From contig CP099514.1 in NCBI GenBank assembly GCA_025809375.1, forward strand, positions 1,550,001 through 1,614,000: a DNA stretch of 64,000 bases, read 5' to 3'. This DNA comes from Bacillus zhangzhouensis (GTDB taxonomy: Bacteria > Bacillota > Bacilli > Bacillales > Bacillaceae). The notes under the pieces are model-generated. The model saw nothing but the letters and a program-made list of their open reading frames with translations. It searched no databases and had not been told where the DNA came from. Shown here in pieces: positions 1-10,699 of this stretch. The stretch's first letter is position 1; each line of letters opens with the position of its first letter. Position numbers and translations under genes: made by a program.

Positions 1-2
1 AA

Positions 3-2009
3 GCTGGTATGCTTGGTCAGCCTTCATATTTCCCAGTCCCAGAAGTGATTGGTGCGAAATTAGTTGGAGAGCTTCCAAACGGAACGACAGCAACTGACCT
101 TGCATTAAAAGTCACACAAGTCCTTCGTGAAAAAGGTGTAGTTAACAAGTTCGTTGAGTTCTTTGGACCTGGTGTTGCACAATTGCCGTTAGCAGATCGT
201 GCAACAATTGCGAACATGGCGCCAGAATACGGTGCTACTTGCGGATTCTTCCCAGTAGATGAAGAAGCCCTTGCTTACCTTCGCCTTACTGGACGTGATG
301 AAGAGCAAATTAATATCGTTGAAGAATATTCTCGTGCAAATGGCTTATTCTATACGCCGGATGCAGAAGAGCCAATTTTTACTGATGTTGTGGAAATTGA
401 TCTTTCTAAAATTGAGACAAACTTATCTGGACCAAAACGTCCACAAGATTTGATTCCACTTTCTAAAATGAAAGAAACGTTCCATAAACACATCGAAAGC
501 CCAGCTGGTAACCAAGGATTTGGCTTAGATAAATCAGAGCTTGATAAACAAATCGAATTTGATCTTTCAAACGGTGAAAAAGCTGTGATGAAGACAGGTG
601 CGATTGCGATTGCAGCGATTACGAGCTGTACGAATACATCGAACCCATACGTGTTAATCGGAGCAGGTCTTGTTGCGAAAAAAGCAAGTGAGCTCGGTAT
701 GAAAGTGCCAAACTACGTGAAAACGTCACTAGCGCCGGGTTCAAAAGTTGTAACAGGGTACCTTGTAAATTCAGGACTTCTTCCATATTTAAAAGAACTC
801 GGATTTAACATTGTTGGGTATGGCTGTACAACATGTATCGGAAACTCAGGACCGCTTGAGAAAGAAATTGAAGAGGCTGTCTCTGAAAATGATCTGCTGA
901 TCACTTCTGTTTTATCAGGTAACCGTAACTTTGAAGGTCGTATCCATCCGCTTGTGAAAGGGAACTACCTTGCATCCCCACCATTAGTTGTGGCATATGC
1001 ACTTGCTGGTACGGTGAATATTGATTTAACAAAAGATCCTATCGGTGTGGATAAAAATGGTGAGAACGTTTATTTCAATGACATTTGGCCATCTATGGAC
1101 GAAATCAACAGCGTTGTCAAAAGCACTGTCACACCTGAGCTATTCCGTTCAGAGTATGAAACTGTATTTGACAGCAATGATCGCTGGAATGAAATTAAAA
1201 CGACGGACGATGCATTGTATAAATGGGATGAAGATTCCACATACATTGCGAACCCGCCATTCTTTGAAAACCTGTCAGTTGAACCTGGTAAAGTTGAACC
1301 GCTTAAAGGCTTGCGCGTCGTTGCCAAATTTGGTGACTCTGTGACAACTGACCATATTTCTCCTGCTGGAGCGATTGGCAAGGACACACCTGCGGGTAAA
1401 TACTTGCAAGAAAGAGGTGTATCGCCTAGAGACTTTAACTCATATGGATCTCGCCGTGGTAACCACCATGTCATGATGAGAGGTACTTTTGCAAACATCC
1501 GTATTAAGAACCAAATCGCACCAGGAACAGAAGGCGGATATACAACTTATTGGCCAACTGGTGAAGTGACATCTATTTATGATGCATGCATGCGTTATAA
1601 AGAAGATGGAACGGGTCTTGCGATCTTAGCAGGTAAAGACTACGGAATGGGTTCTTCACGTGACTGGGCTGCAAAAGGAACAAACCTTCTTGGAATTAAA
1701 TTTGTTCTAGCTGAAAGCTTTGAACGTATCCACAGAAGTAACCTTGTCTTCATGGGTGTTCTTCCTCTGCAGTTTAAAGACGGAGAAAGTGCAGAAACTT
1801 ATGGTCTAACAGGAAAAGAAACATTTGAAGTTGATGTTGATGAAACAGTTCGTCCGCGTGATCTTGTCACTGTGAAAGCAATTGACACAGATGGCAACGA
1901 GAAAACATTTGAAGTGATAGTTCGCTTTGACAGTGAAGTCGAAATCGACTACTATCGTCATGGAGGTATCCTTCAAATGGTACTTCGCGAAAAATTGGCA
2001 AGCAACTAA
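3..2009 (+). CDS. citB: Aconitate hydratase, C-terminal three quarters (cut by window start)
   Basis: Aconitase interconverts citrate and isocitrate in the TCA cycle in the cytoplasm; the Bacillus enzyme also binds RNA when it loses iron. The frame is open at the window edge, so the true start lies upstream; about 668 codons of a normally ~909-residue protein are present. Cluster-binding cysteines are visible in [11 protein letters not shown] and [12 protein letters not shown]. The C-terminal swivel domain follows, with the [13 protein letters not shown] stretch and the [11 protein letters not shown] active-site loop. No frameshift is visible. A hairpin terminator follows at once, so yneN probably has its own promoter or depends on read-through. 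Confidence 0.97.
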   Translation, partial: AGMLGQPSYFPVPEVIGAKLVGELPNGTTATDLALKVTQVLREKGVVNKFVEFFGPGVAQLPLADRATIANMAPEYGATCGFFPVDEEALAYLRLTGRDEEQINIVEEYSRANGLFYTPDAEEPIFTDVVEIDLSKIETNLSGPKRPQDLIPLSKMKETFHKHIESPAGNQGFGLDKSELDKQIEFDLSNGEKAVMKTGAIAIAAITSCTNTSNPYVLIGAGLVAKKASELGMKVPNYVKTSLAPGSKVVTGYLVNSGLLPYLKELGFNIVGYGCTTCIGNSGPLEKEIEEAVSENDLLITSVLSGNRNFEGRIHPLVKGNYLASPPLVVAYALAGTVNIDLTKDPIGVDKNGENVYFNDIWPSMDEINSVVKSTVTPELFRSEYETVFDSNDRWNEIKTTDDALYKWDEDSTYIANPPFFENLSVEPGKVEPLKGLRVVAKFGDSVTTDHISPAGAIGKDTPAGKYLQERGVSPRDFNSYGSRRGNHHVMMRGTFANIRIKNQIAPGTEGGYTTYWPTGEVTSIYDACMRYKEDGTGLAILAGKDYGMGSSRDWAAKGTNLLGIKFVLAESFERIHRSNLVFMGVLPLQFKDGESAETYGLTGKETFEVDVDETVRPRDLVTVKAIDTDGNEKTFEVIVRFDSEVEIDYYRHGGILQMVLREKLASN

Positions 2010-2015
2010 TACAGC

Positions 2016-2055
2016 AAAGAAGAGAAGGCATTCCAACAGCTTTCTCTTCTTTTTT
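2016..2055 (+). terminator. Rho-independent terminator after citB
   Basis: A purine-rich arm AAAGAAGAGAAGGC pairs with GCTTTCTCTTCTT across a short loop and runs into a T tract, just after the citB stop codon. Confidence 0.85.
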
Positions 2056-2075
2056 AAAATAGTGGAGGATCAATC

Positions 2076-2579
2076 ATGTGGAAAAAAGGAATGGCAAGCG
2101 CTGTTTTACTTGTGTTGATTGGTTTACTTGCGTGGAATTTATTTGGGCCAAAAAAGCCCGCAATCGGTCTTGAAAAAGGGGATCAAGCCCCTGATTTTGA
2201 ACTGAAAACCCTTGACGGAAAAACCGCCTCGTTATCTGATTACCGAGGGAAAAAGGTGCTCGTCAATTTCTGGGCGACATGGTGTAAGCCGTGCAGGACG
2301 GAAATGCCGGATCTAGACACGATTAGGAGCGAAAATGATCAAGTTGAAGTACTAGCGGTGAATTTGACGACCACTGAAAAGAGTGTGGAGCATGTGGCAG
2401 CATTCACAAAAGAATTAAAGCTGAGCTTTCCTGTTTTATTGGACCAAAAAGGTATTCAAGCAAGATATCAGGTGCTATCATACCCAACGACATACATATT
2501 AGATGAAAAAGGACGCATTATGTCTGTGAAGCATCAAATGCTAACAAAAAGAGAAATTGAAAAAGAGCTGGATCTATAA
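2076..2579 (+). CDS. yneN: Membrane-anchored thioredoxin-like thiol-disulfide protein (YneN/TlpA type)
   Basis: Predicted extracytoplasmic thiol-disulfide oxidoreductase of the TlpA/ResA family. An N-terminal hydrophobic segment (about residues 5-23) follows a short basic start and should act as an uncleaved anchor. The thioredoxin fold carries the redox motif WATWCKPC near residue 70, and the cis-proline region is visible as SYPTTYILD. Length (167 aa) fits the family. The start ATG follows a good GTGGAGG site. It lies directly downstream of citB, as yneN does in B. subtilis. The specific substrate is not known from sequence. Confidence 0.9.
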   Translation: MWKKGMASAVLLVLIGLLAWNLFGPKKPAIGLEKGDQAPDFELKTLDGKTASLSDYRGKKVLVNFWATWCKPCRTEMPDLDTIRSENDQVEVLAVNLTTTEKSVEHVAAFTKELKLSFPVLLDQKGIQARYQVLSYPTTYILDEKGRIMSVKHQMLTKREIEKELDL

Positions 2580-2606
2580 TGATTCAGCTCTTTCTGCTTA
2601 TTTTCC
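2561..2606 (+). terminator. Hairpin overlapping the yneN stop
   Basis: AAAGAGCTGGATC and GATTCAGCTCTTT pair with one mismatch around the yneN stop codon and run into a T-rich stretch. It probably ends the yneN transcript. Confidence 0.65.
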
Positions 2607-2653
2607 CAATGTTTTGGCGAAAATGTAATCATACATATATGGAGGTGAGTGGA

Positions 2654-2779
2654 ATGAGAAGAAGAAAACGACGCACATTTGAAGAGCTTGTGCTTGAAAA
2701 TAAAAAAGAATTATTAAGCAATGAGGAATTTTTAAACCAGCTTGAAGAAAAGTTGGAAGAGCGATTTAGACAGAAATAA
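2654..2779 (+). CDS. Small basic FbpB-like protein
   Basis: A 41-residue, strongly charged protein starting RRRKRRTFEELV and rich in Lys/Glu. The FEELVxENKxELL pattern resembles the Fur-regulated basic protein FbpB family, in which B. subtilis FbpB assists the iron-sparing RNA FsrA. The longer reading frame upstream overlaps the yneN end; the ATG here is preferred because a strong GGAGGTGAG site sits just upstream. No convincing Fur box was identified by eye, so iron control is not established. Family assignment is by motif only. Confidence 0.65.
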   Translation: MRRRKRRTFEELVLENKKELLSNEEFLNQLEEKLEERFRQK

Positions 2780-2830
2780 GTTATGAATTATCCGTTTTCG
2801 TTCATCCTAAAGAAGAGGGAGGGATGAATA

Positions 2831-2974
2831 ATGGGTAGAGAGCATGATAAACAAGCGCAGTTTACACCAGACCATTTAGGGACAAAACCTGTAGCATACA
2901 AACGGAATAAAGGTAAAAAGATGCATAATAAATCAAATGAGCAGCCTGATGTGATACAGACGAAGGGCCAATAA
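2831..2974 (+). CDS. sspN: Small acid-soluble spore protein N
   Basis: A 47-residue protein (start MGREHDKQAQFTPDHLGTK) matching the minor SASP SspN family, made in the forespore and packed in the spore core. Shared features with the B. subtilis protein are the MG start, the F-x-P-x-H-x-GT block and the NKGKKM segment. A GGGAGGG ribosome site lies 8 bases upstream, and a CATCCTA stretch near 2803 resembles a sigma-G -10 element. It is followed 10 bp later by tlp, as in the known sspN-tlp forespore operon. Confidence 0.9.
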   Translation: MGREHDKQAQFTPDHLGTKPVAYKRNKGKKMHNKSNEQPDVIQTKGQ

Positions 2975-2984
2975 GGAGGGAATC

Positions 2985-3230
2985 ATGATGAATAATAAGT
3001 CATATCAATCCAATCCAGATGATCGTTCTGATAATGTTGAAAAGTTGCAAGATATGATCGAGAACACACTTGACAATGTCGATGAATCTGAAGCAGCGAT
3101 GTCCCTTTCGACAGAGACAGAAAAGCAAATGATCAAACAAAAAAACGAAAGCCGCAAAATGAGTATTGCTGCGATGCGTTCTGAGATCAAGGACGAAGAA
3201 GCGGCAAGAAAGAATGGCTATACCGAATAA
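2985..3230 (+). CDS. tlp: Small acid-soluble spore protein Tlp (thioredoxin-like)
   Basis: An 81-residue acidic/basic helical protein of the Tlp SASP family. Diagnostic stretches are PDDRSDNVEKLQDMIENT and the C-terminal AARKNGY. Despite the name it has no CxxC and is not a redox enzyme. AAGGAGGG precedes tandem ATG codons (2985 and 2988); either could start. It is co-directional with sspN and ends in a palindromic terminator, consistent with a two-gene forespore unit. Confidence 0.93.
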   Translation: MMNNKSYQSNPDDRSDNVEKLQDMIENTLDNVDESEAAMSLSTETEKQMIKQKNESRKMSIAAMRSEIKDEEAARKNGYTE

Positions 3231-3256
3231 ACCAGGGATCCCTGGTTTATTTTATT
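3229..3256 (+). terminator. Terminator after tlp
   Basis: Perfect palindrome AAACCAGGGATCCCTGGTTT followed by a T-rich run, overlapping the tlp stop codon. Confidence 0.75.
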
Positions 3257-3337
3257 GCCTCTTTTTAGAAGAACCATTTCGAATGTGGTAAAATGGCAGA
3301 GACAGACCTTAGGTTTTGATAGGAGAGCGATGAAAAC

Positions 3338-3760
3338 GTGTATGTATCCAAAAAAGAAATAGAAGTCCGTTATGCCGAAACAGATCAAATGGGCATCGTG
3401 TATCATGCCAATTATTTAATCTGGATGGAAGTCGGCAGAACAGCATTGATTAAAGAATTAGGGTTTTCCTATGCGCAGCTAGAAGCAGACGGTGCTCTTG
3501 CGCCTGTTATAGACTTACAGGTTCACTATAAAAAACCATTGCTTTATGGTGAAACAGCAACCGTTTATACATGGATTGAAGAATATAATGGTGTCAAAAC
3601 GGTGTATGGCTATGAAATTCAAAAACCTGATGGACAAACAGCGATGACAGGGACAACTTCACATATTTGTGTAGATAAAGATACCTTTAGACCTATTCAA
3701 TTTAGAAAAGCCTTTCCTGCCTGGCATAAAGTATATGAACAGTCGAAGAAGCAGGTTTAA
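3338..3760 (+). CDS. yneP: Acyl-CoA thioesterase, YbgC/FadM hot-dog family (YneP)
   Basis: Predicted thioesterase hydrolysing acyl-CoA; hot-dog fold. The conserved N-terminal block RYAETDQMGIVYHANY holds the catalytic Asp and neighbouring residues of 4-hydroxybenzoyl-CoA-thioesterase-like enzymes, followed by WMEVGRTALIKELG. Length 140 aa is standard. Translation starts at GTG, 11 bp after AGGAGAG; an ATG at 3330 is out of frame. The next gene starts 2 bp after its stop, so the two are probably translationally coupled. Confidence 0.9.
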   Translation: MYVSKKEIEVRYAETDQMGIVYHANYLIWMEVGRTALIKELGFSYAQLEADGALAPVIDLQVHYKKPLLYGETATVYTWIEEYNGVKTVYGYEIQKPDGQTAMTGTTSHICVDKDTFRPIQFRKAFPAWHKVYEQSKKQV

Positions 3761-3762
3761 TT

Positions 3763-4074
3763 TTGGCTTTTGGAATTAAACGCAGCGATTTAAACGCTTG
3801 GAAAACAGCTGTTCAGCAAGGAAAAGTTGCTTTTTTAACACACTATTGGCTCGATGACCGCTTTCCAAATGCCAATACCGTCACAAAAGCAGCCTGTCAG
3901 GATATGAAGCATTTAGTTGAGTGGGGAGAAAGGCATGGACTAAAAAAAGAATGGATCCATGACCGCGCAGGGTTTCCTCACTTTGACTTAATCGGGGAAC
4001 CGCAAAAAAGAATTCTGCAAAAGGAACGGTCTTTAGGAAACATTCAGGAGTATGGGCTGTATATTGAAGTGTAA
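3763..4074 (+). CDS. yneQ: Conserved hypothetical protein YneQ
   Basis: A 103-residue soluble protein with no recognised catalytic motif, matching the Bacillus YneQ family by context and by features such as FLTHYWLDDRFPNANTVTKA and HDRAGFPHFD. It starts at TTG immediately after yneP, so expression depends on coupling to that gene. Function unknown. Confidence 0.8.
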   Translation: MAFGIKRSDLNAWKTAVQQGKVAFLTHYWLDDRFPNANTVTKAACQDMKHLVEWGERHGLKKEWIHDRAGFPHFDLIGEPQKRILQKERSLGNIQEYGLYIEV

Positions 4075-4077
4075 AAC

Positions 4078-4111
4078 AAAAAAGATACCCGAGGGATGAG
4101 GTATCTTTTTT
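4078..4111. terminator. Bidirectional terminator between yneQ and yneR
   Basis: AAAAAAGATACC and GGTATCTTTTTT are perfect complements around a 10-base loop, with A and T runs on both sides, between convergent genes. Confidence 0.9.
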
Positions 4112-4113
4112 GT

Positions 4114-4401
4114 TTATTCATAATGAAATTCTGGTTCTTTCACGGACTCGTTATAATCAATATGCAAATCATGGTTGTCAAAATACCAAATATCACTTTC
4201 TTCAATAAAGAAAGTAATACCTTCTACTTCAGTGGTTGCGCCGGCATTTTGAGGTTCATCTTTTGCGACGCCAAGAGAAAAGCCTTTTTGTACATTGCTG
4301 CACCCACCATATCTGACAAAAAAGCGAACCTGATCACCTTTTTCTAAATCTAATTCATTCTTGTACCAATTGAGTGCATCTTCTTTAATCGTTAATTTCA
4401 A
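4114..4401 (-). CDS. yneR: HesB/IscA-like protein YneR
   Basis: A 95-residue member of the HesB/YadR/YfhF branch of the iron-sulfur biogenesis fold. The core FVRYGGCSNVQKGFSLGV is present, but only one cysteine is seen where canonical A-type carriers have three (CxnCGC at the C-terminus). Standard cluster delivery is therefore doubtful, as for other YneR proteins. It is transcribed alone, opposite to yneQ, from a start preceded by AAAAGGGGCGATC. Confidence 0.85.
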   Translation of the reverse strand: MKLTIKEDALNWYKNELDLEKGDQVRFFVRYGGCSNVQKGFSLGVAKDEPQNAGATTEVEGITFFIEESDIWYFDNHDLHIDYNESVKEPEFHYE

Positions 4402-4499
4402 TGTGATCGCCCCTTTTTGAAGTCATGCTGTTTTTTAAAATGCAGGATGCAAAAACAGCTTTTCTTTACTTTTACCACATATTTCAATTGATGAAACGG

Positions 4500-5087
4500 C
4501 TAGAGCCATTTGATTTTCGGTTCAGTTTTGTTGATAATTCGTTTAAGGTTGGCGATGTGTCTGTAGATCACAAAGCCAGCAAGAACGGCAACAACAATAA
4601 TTAAGAATAGGTCTTTGGTGAATATACTGTAAATAAATGTATAAATTCCGGTCAGCATAGATGATAGTGAAACATATTTACTAAGGTATAAAAATAAGAA
4701 AAAAGCAGCGATCATCGTGATAAATAGGAATGGGGCATAAAATAGCAGCACACCGCCTGATGTAGCGACTGCCTTTCCCCCTTTAAATTTTGCAAAGACA
4801 GGAAAGCTGTGACCGATAACAGCAGCAACTCCTGCTAATAAGGGATGGATGTCCAGCTGCATGAAAAACGGTAAAGCTGAAGCAAGCGTCCCTTTTAGGA
4901 TATCAGCAGTAATAACAATGGACCCTGCTTTTACACCAAGTATACGAAATGCATTCGTCGCACCTAGGTTTCCGCTGCCATGTTCACGGATATCGATTCC
5001 CTTTGCAGCTTTCCCGACAATGAGACCGGATGGAATACTGCCGAGAAGATAAGCCAAAATAAACATCAAAGCAATTAACATCTGCAT
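4500..5087 (-). CDS. plsY: Acyl-phosphate:glycerol-3-phosphate acyltransferase PlsY
   Basis: Integral membrane enzyme making lysophosphatidic acid from acyl-phosphate (supplied by PlsX), the first membrane step of phospholipid synthesis. Conserved PlsY loops are visible: [25 protein letters not shown] and [18 protein letters not shown]. About five hydrophobic segments fit the family, and the 195-aa length is normal. Formerly yneS. Its promoter must lie in the roughly 150-bp gap shared with the divergent yneT. Confidence 0.95.
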   Translation of the reverse strand: MQMLIALMFILAYLLGSIPSGLIVGKAAKGIDIREHGSGNLGATNAFRILGVKAGSIVITADILKGTLASALPFFMQLDIHPLLAGVAAVIGHSFPVFAKFKGGKAVATSGGVLLFYAPFLFITMIAAFFLFLYLSKYVSLSSMLTGIYTFIYSIFTKDLFLIIVVAVLAGFVIYRHIANLKRIINKTEPKIKWL

Positions 5088-5235
5088 AACTCCTTTATAT
5101 TCTCCCTCTTGTCTTACATTTTAACATGATCTTGTGAAAAACATGGGGAACTTTTTTTGAAAAAATCGAAAGCAGATGCATTCAGCTTTGTTTTTAAGCA
5201 AGAATTCGCTAAAATAGAGGAAAAGGAGTGTCTGG

Positions 5236-5649
5236 ATGAACAATCCTACGAAAGAAGAAATTGGCTGTATATTAAAGAGCAGTAAACGAATTGCTGTTGT
5301 TGGATTATCAGATCAGCCGCACCGGACGTCTTATATGGTGTCTAAAGCGATGCAGGATGCCGGGTATGAGATCATTCCCGTGAATCCAACGATCGATGAA
5401 GCACTCGGTGTGAAAGCAGTCGCTTCTTTAAAAGACATAAAAGATCCTGTTGATATCGTCAATGTCTTTAGACGTTCAGAGTTTTTGCCAGAGGTGGCAG
5501 AAGAGTTTCTAGAAATAGACGCACCTGTTTTTTGGGCGCAGCAAGGCATATATCACGAAGAAGCGAAAAGGCTCATTGAGGAAAATGGCAAGGTCGCCAT
5601 CATGGATTTATGTATCAAGGTGGCTCATGCGATGACAAAAACTCATTAA
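5236..5649 (+). CDS. yneT: CoA-binding domain protein YneT
   Basis: A 137-residue stand-alone CoA_binding (Rossmann-like) domain. The nucleotide-binding turn AVVGLSDQPHRTSYMV is at about residues 20-35, and the YEIIPVNPT and FWAQQGIYHEEA blocks match the family. Related domains occur in acyl-CoA synthetases, but no ligase domain is present and its role is undefined. AAAAGGAGTG precedes ATG. It is monocistronic, with a clean terminator downstream. Confidence 0.88.
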   Translation: MNNPTKEEIGCILKSSKRIAVVGLSDQPHRTSYMVSKAMQDAGYEIIPVNPTIDEALGVKAVASLKDIKDPVDIVNVFRRSEFLPEVAEEFLEIDAPVFWAQQGIYHEEAKRLIEENGKVAIMDLCIKVAHAMTKTH

Positions 5650-5657
5650 ATCGTCAA

Positions 5658-5690
5658 AAATCCTTGGTTTTTCAAGGATTTTTCTTTTTT
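5658..5690 (+). terminator. Terminator after yneT
   Basis: AAATCCTTG / CAAGGATTT stem with a six-base loop followed by TTCTTTTTT. Confidence 0.88.
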
Positions 5691-5836
5691 GTTGCAGAAA
5701 TATATTTGCGATTCTAGAAGAAAGCGATAAAATAAGGCGACAGGACATATCGGCGGTCTTGCATATCGAGAAAAAGAGCGATAAGATAAATATAGAACAT
5801 TTGTTCTGTTCTGCTAAAACCATCATATGATTGCAT

Positions 5837-5865
5837 TTGGCTTATGAAACAGTCTTGTTTATAAT
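5837..5865 (+). promoter_or_regulatory. Probable sigma-A promoter for parE-parC
   Basis: TTGGCT, a 17-bp spacer and a perfect TATAAT. It would give a leader of roughly 200 nt before parE. The leader is the only substantial non-coding stretch here; no riboswitch class was recognised in it. Confidence 0.6.
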
Positions 5866-6068
5866 GGACTTCTAGTTCTGATTGCAGAATGTAGAATGAT
5901 TCTCATAACTGTGCAAAAGAGCATGTATTGGTGAATTAATTACACATGCATGGTGATGATGCAGCTTATTAAAATGGACAGTAATGAGCAGCATGATCAT
6001 CATTCACATCTAGAGAGATCATTTGATGATTAGCCGGTTATGTTTGTTAGTGAAAGGGGATTAAGCAT

Positions 6069-8036
6069 TTGGTTAAAAAACAGCAAGTAGATTATAACGA
6101 TGATTCTATTCAGGTGCTAGAGGGGCTTGAAGCGGTCCGTAAACGTCCAGGGATGTATATTGGATCTACGGATTCACGCGGTCTTCATCACCTTGTCTAT
6201 GAGATTGTAGACAACTCTGTCGATGAAGTGCTCGCTGGCCATGGAGATCATATCATTGTCAAAATACATAAAGATAACAGCATTTCCGTCCAAGATAAAG
6301 GGCGAGGAATGCCTACTGGTATGCATAAGCTTGGAAAACCGACACCCGAGATCATTTTAACGGTCCTACACGCAGGCGGAAAATTTGGTCAAGGTGGATA
6401 TAAAACAAGTGGTGGACTTCACGGAGTTGGGGCATCTGTTGTGAACGCGCTGTCAGAATGGCTCACTGTCACAATTGAACGGGACGGATTTATTTATCAT
6501 CAGCGCTTTGAAAACGGCGGTAAACCTGTCACATCACTTGAAAAAATCGGAAAATCGAAAAAAACGGGAACGCTAATTCATTTTAAGCCGGACCCAGTCA
6601 TGTTCAGTGTTACGACCTATAATTTCGATACGTTATCAGAACGTTTAAGAGAATCTGCCTTTTTATTAAAAGGGTTAAAAATAGAGCTGATCGATGAACG
6701 GCATGATGTACAAGAAACGTTTTATTATGAGACAGGCATTGAAGCCTTTGTTGCTTATTTAAATGAAGAAAAAGATGTTCTAAGTGAAGTCGTCTCATTT
6801 GAAGGGGAGCATCAGTCCATCGAAGTAGATTTTGCTTTTCAATTTAACGATGGCTATTCGGAGAATATCCTTTCCTTCGTCAATAACGTCAGAACAAAAG
6901 ATGGCGGAACACATGAGTCTGGTGCCAAAACGGCCATGACGAGAGCTTTTAACGAATATGCACGCAAAGTGGCCCTGTTAAAAGAAAAAGACAAAAATTT
7001 AGAAGGCACTGATATTCGCGAAGGGCTGTCCGCTATAATTTCTGTTAGAATTCCTGAAGAGCTGCTTCAATTTGAAGGGCAGACAAAAGGAAAGCTTGGG
7101 ACAAGTGAGGCTCGTTCAGCTGTTGATGCTGTTATTTCTGAAAAGCTTGCATATTTCCTTGAAGAAAACCGGGAAACAGCCACTCTTCTTGTGAAAAAAG
7201 CGATTAAAGCGCAGCAGGCAAGAGAGGCTGCTAGAAAAGCCCGTGAAGAAGCGAGGAGCGGCAAGAAACGGAAAAAGTCTGAAGCAACGCTGAGCGGAAA
7301 ATTAACACCTGCCCAATCTAGAAACCCAGCAAGAAACGAACTATACCTAGTAGAGGGTGACTCAGCGGGCGGGTCAGCAAAACAGGGGCGTGATCGTAAA
7401 TTCCAGGCGGTGCTGCCGCTGCGCGGAAAGGTCATCAATACAGAAAAAGCAAAGCTTGCTGATATTTTCAAAAACGAAGAAATCAACACCATTATTCATG
7501 CAATTGGTGGAGGCGTCGGTGTCGACTTTAATGTAGAAGACATCAATTATGACAAAATCGTCATCATGACAGATGCGGATACGGATGGAGCACATATTCA
7601 AGTACTTCTCTTAACATTCTTTTACCGCTATATGAAGCCGCTGATTGAGCAAGGCAAAGTGTTTATTGCACTTCCGCCTTTATATAAAGTCAGCAAAGGA
7701 TCAGGGAAAAAAGAAATCATTGAGTACGCATGGTCTGATGAAGAGATGGATGATGTATTGAAGAAAGTTGGAAAAGGGTATACGATTCAGCGCTACAAAG
7801 GGTTAGGTGAAATGAATGCCGACCAGCTATGGGAAACGACAATGAATCCAGAATCGAGAACACTTGTCAGAGTAAAAATAGATGATGCTGCACGTGTGGA
7901 ACGCCGCGTCACAACTCTTATGGGGGACAAAGTAGAACCACGCCGTAAATGGATTGAAAAGAATGTTGCCTTTGGACTTGATGAGGAAAGCAACATTCTT
8001 GAAAATGAAAACTTGTCGCTAGCTGAGGAGGTTTAA
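6069..8036 (+). CDS. parE: DNA topoisomerase IV subunit B
   Basis: ATPase subunit of topoisomerase IV, which decatenates replicated chromosomes with ParC. GHKL ATPase motifs are visible near the N-terminus ([39 protein letters not shown]). The TOPRIM domain has [12 protein letters not shown] and the metal-binding [12 protein letters not shown]. Length 655 aa is normal. The start is TTG after GAAAGGGG. Its stop is 2 bp from parC and parC's ribosome site lies inside the parE end, so the two subunits should be made together. Confidence 0.97.
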   Translation: MVKKQQVDYNDDSIQVLEGLEAVRKRPGMYIGSTDSRGLHHLVYEIVDNSVDEVLAGHGDHIIVKIHKDNSISVQDKGRGMPTGMHKLGKPTPEIILTVLHAGGKFGQGGYKTSGGLHGVGASVVNALSEWLTVTIERDGFIYHQRFENGGKPVTSLEKIGKSKKTGTLIHFKPDPVMFSVTTYNFDTLSERLRESAFLLKGLKIELIDERHDVQETFYYETGIEAFVAYLNEEKDVLSEVVSFEGEHQSIEVDFAFQFNDGYSENILSFVNNVRTKDGGTHESGAKTAMTRAFNEYARKVALLKEKDKNLEGTDIREGLSAIISVRIPEELLQFEGQTKGKLGTSEARSAVDAVISEKLAYFLEENRETATLLVKKAIKAQQAREAARKAREEARSGKKRKKSEATLSGKLTPAQSRNPARNELYLVEGDSAGGSAKQGRDRKFQAVLPLRGKVINTEKAKLADIFKNEEINTIIHAIGGGVGVDFNVEDINYDKIVIMTDADTDGAHIQVLLLTFFYRYMKPLIEQGKVFIALPPLYKVSKGSGKKEIIEYAWSDEEMDDVLKKVGKGYTIQRYKGLGEMNADQLWETTMNPESRTLVRVKIDDAARVERRVTTLMGDKVEPRRKWIEKNVAFGLDEESNILENENLSLAEEV

Positions 8037-8038
8037 AC

Positions 8039-10477
8039 ATGGCACAACAAGAACGATTTCATGATTTACCATTAGAAGAAGTAATCGGCGACCGGTTTGG
8101 CCGCTATAGTAAATATATTATCCAAGACCGTGCGCTTCCAGATGCACGTGATGGACTAAAACCCGTACAACGAAGAATTTTATATGCGATGTACGCAGAA
8201 GGAAATACGCAGGATAAAAACTTCCGTAAAGCCGCTAAAACAGTTGGTAACGTGATTGGTAACTATCATCCGCACGGAGACTCATCCGTTTATGAAGCGA
8301 TGGTGAGAATGAGTCAGGAATGGAAAGTACGAAATGTGCTGATTGAGATGCACGGAAATAATGGGAGTATCGATGGAGATCCGCCTGCTGCCATGCGTTA
8401 TACGGAAGCAAGGCTGTCTGCCATTGCTTCAGAGCTTTTAAAGGACTTAGACAAGGAAACGGTCGAATTTGTCGCAAACTTTGATGACACAAGCAAAGAG
8501 CCAGTTGTATTACCAGCAATGTTCCCAAACCTTCTCGTGAACGGATCAACAGGGATTTCAGCTGGTTATGCAACAGATATCCCGCCGCATCATCTGGGAG
8601 AAGTCATTGATGGTGTTATTAAACGAATCGAACAGCCGCATTGTACGGTTGAGGATTTAATGACGGTCATCAAAGGGCCGGATTTCCCAACAGGCGGTAT
8701 CATCCAAGGTGTAGACGGTATTAAGAAGGCATATGAAACAGGAAAAGGAAAGATTATGATTCGAGGCAAAGCGGAGATTGAAACCATCCGCGGCGGACGC
8801 CAGCAAATCGTGATCACAGAAATTCCTTACGAAGTGAATAAAGCCAACCTTGTCAAAAAGATGGACGAGTTCCGAATTGAAAGAAAAGTAGAAGGCATTT
8901 CAGAGGTTCGAGATGAGACAGACCGTACTGGGCTTCGCATCGTAGTAGAGCTGAAAAAAGAAGCAGATGCAAATGGTGTGTTGAATTTCTTATATAAAAA
9001 CTCAGATCTGCAAATCCCATATAACTTTAATATGGTGGCGATACATAATCGAAGACCTACATTAATGACGCTCACCACTGTACTTGATGCATATATTGCC
9101 CATCAAAAAGAAGTGCTGACGAACCGCTCAAAGTACGAGCTTCGAAAAGCGAAGGAACGCCACCATATTGTCGACGGCTTAATTAAGGCACTTTCCATCT
9201 TGGATGAAGTCATTGCCACCATCCGCTCCTCTAATGATAAGCGAGATGCGAAGAACAACTTGATGGCGAAATATGATTTTACAGAAGCACAATCAGAAGC
9301 GATTGTTTCACTCCAGTTATATCGTTTAACGAATACAGATATTACGCAATTAAGAGACGAAGCAAGAGAGCTTGATGTGCAAATAGCAGAGCTTGAAGCG
9401 ATTTTAGCGAACGAGAAAAAGCTCCTGAAGGTCATAACAAACAGCCTGAAAAAGCTCAAAAAGACATATGCTGATGAGAGAAGATCCGTCATTGAGGAAA
9501 AAATCGAAGAAATTAAGATTAACCTTGAAGTGATGATCGCATCAGAGGATGTTTACGTGACAGTCACGAAGGATGGTTACATCAAACGAACAAGCCAGCG
9601 CTCCTATGCTGCCTCTAACGGTAAGGACTTTGGTATGAAGGATACTGACCGTTTGATTCATCAGTTTGAAATGAATACAACGGATGTTCTTTTGCTGTTT
9701 ACGAATAAAGGAAGCTACATTTATTGTCCAGTTCACCAGCTGCCAGATATACGCTGGAAGGACATGGGGCAGCATATTACGAATATCATTTCGATGGATC
9801 GCGAGGAATCAATCCAAAAAGCCATTCCAATAAAAGAATTTGATGAAACGTCATATCTTTTATTTTTTACTAAAGGCGGAATGGTCAAGAAAACAGAGCT
9901 TCTTCAATATAAAGCGCAGCGTTATTCGAAACCGCTTGTCGCTTTGAATCTAAAGGGTGACGATGAACTCGTAGATGTTCATGTCACAACAGGACAGCAA
10001 GAATTGTTTATTGCAACGAAAAATGGTTACGGTTTGTGGTTTGATGAAGAAGAAGTAAGTGTTGTTGGACCGAGAGCGGCCGGTGTCAAAGGAATCAACT
10101 TGAAGGAAGGGGACGAGGTAGTCTCTGGCCAGATCATTGATCCGAAGAACGATGTCCTTGTGCTGATGACACAAAGAGGGGCTGTCAAGCGAATGAACCT
10201 CACTGAATTTGATAAAACATCAAGAGCGAAACGCGGAGTTCTTATGCTGAGAGAATTAAAGAAAAACCCGCACCGTATTGTGGCTGTGATCGCTGCAGCA
10301 CTGCACGATACACTTGAGATAGATACCGAAAAAGGTACAACGATTCCACTTGATATTTCTACTTTAAGAGCAAATGACCGCTATAGCAATGGATCATTTA
10401 TTGTAGATGAGGAAGAGCAGGGAGAAGTAACTCGTGTCCTTCTGACACCTGAACCTGCGACAGATGACAATAAATAA
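8039..10477 (+). CDS. parC: DNA topoisomerase IV subunit A
   Basis: DNA breakage-reunion subunit of topoisomerase IV. The winged-helix/tower part contains the quinolone-resistance region around [15 protein letters not shown] and the catalytic tyrosine in [11 protein letters not shown]. The C-terminal half carries the beta-pinwheel DNA-wrapping repeats (for example [27 protein letters not shown]). The Ser/Glu positions of the resistance region (DSSVYE) look wild type. 812 aa, ending in a G/C-rich terminator. Confidence 0.97.
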   Translation: MAQQERFHDLPLEEVIGDRFGRYSKYIIQDRALPDARDGLKPVQRRILYAMYAEGNTQDKNFRKAAKTVGNVIGNYHPHGDSSVYEAMVRMSQEWKVRNVLIEMHGNNGSIDGDPPAAMRYTEARLSAIASELLKDLDKETVEFVANFDDTSKEPVVLPAMFPNLLVNGSTGISAGYATDIPPHHLGEVIDGVIKRIEQPHCTVEDLMTVIKGPDFPTGGIIQGVDGIKKAYETGKGKIMIRGKAEIETIRGGRQQIVITEIPYEVNKANLVKKMDEFRIERKVEGISEVRDETDRTGLRIVVELKKEADANGVLNFLYKNSDLQIPYNFNMVAIHNRRPTLMTLTTVLDAYIAHQKEVLTNRSKYELRKAKERHHIVDGLIKALSILDEVIATIRSSNDKRDAKNNLMAKYDFTEAQSEAIVSLQLYRLTNTDITQLRDEARELDVQIAELEAILANEKKLLKVITNSLKKLKKTYADERRSVIEEKIEEIKINLEVMIASEDVYVTVTKDGYIKRTSQRSYAASNGKDFGMKDTDRLIHQFEMNTTDVLLLFTNKGSYIYCPVHQLPDIRWKDMGQHITNIISMDREESIQKAIPIKEFDETSYLLFFTKGGMVKKTELLQYKAQRYSKPLVALNLKGDDELVDVHVTTGQQELFIATKNGYGLWFDEEEVSVVGPRAAGVKGINLKEGDEVVSGQIIDPKNDVLVLMTQRGAVKRMNLTEFDKTSRAKRGVLMLRELKKNPHRIVAVIAAALHDTLEIDTEKGTTIPLDISTLRANDRYSNGSFIVDEEEQGEVTRVLLTPEPATDDNK

Positions 10478-10486
10478 GCAAACGAA

Positions 10487-10519
10487 CCCCCCTGCGTTAA
10501 ACAGGGGGGGGGCTTTTTA
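10487..10519 (+). terminator. Terminator after parC
   Basis: CCCCCCTG / CAGGGGGG stem with a seven-base loop followed by CTTTTT. Confidence 0.92.
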
Positions 10520-10530
10520 TTACAGGACAA

Positions 10531-10656
10531 TTAACTCTCGTGGTTGCCAAACATGCTTGTAATGGCGTGCACTACTTCAATTCCTTGGTAGACGAAAAGA
10601 GAAAGTGAAGTGATAGAGAATAAACCTAGAATGAAAATTCTTAAGAAAAATAACAT
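10531..10656 (-). CDS. Small hydrophobic single-pass protein (41 aa)
   Basis: A 41-codon frame with one continuous hydrophobic stretch (FFLRIFILGLFSITSLSLFV) and a short polar tail. A GGGAGG site sits 8 bases before the ATG, which argues for real translation. It is convergent with parC and follows the gene at 10700-11035 in the same direction, so it may be the last gene of that transcript. No family recognised; probable small membrane protein. Confidence 0.6.
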   Translation of the reverse strand: MLFFLRIFILGLFSITSLSLFVYQGIEVVHAITSMFGNHES

Positions 10657-10699
10657 CGTGTAAAACCTCCCAATTTTTGTTTTGATTTAGATGGTTGGG

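Noticed and set aside
1070..1498. Minus-strand frame of 142 codons inside citB
   Set aside because: Antisense shadow of aconitase with no start signal or recognisable motif.
5866..6068. Possible riboswitch or structured leader before parE
   Set aside because: Several short inverted repeats occur, but no known riboswitch core or terminator/antiterminator pair could be built by eye.
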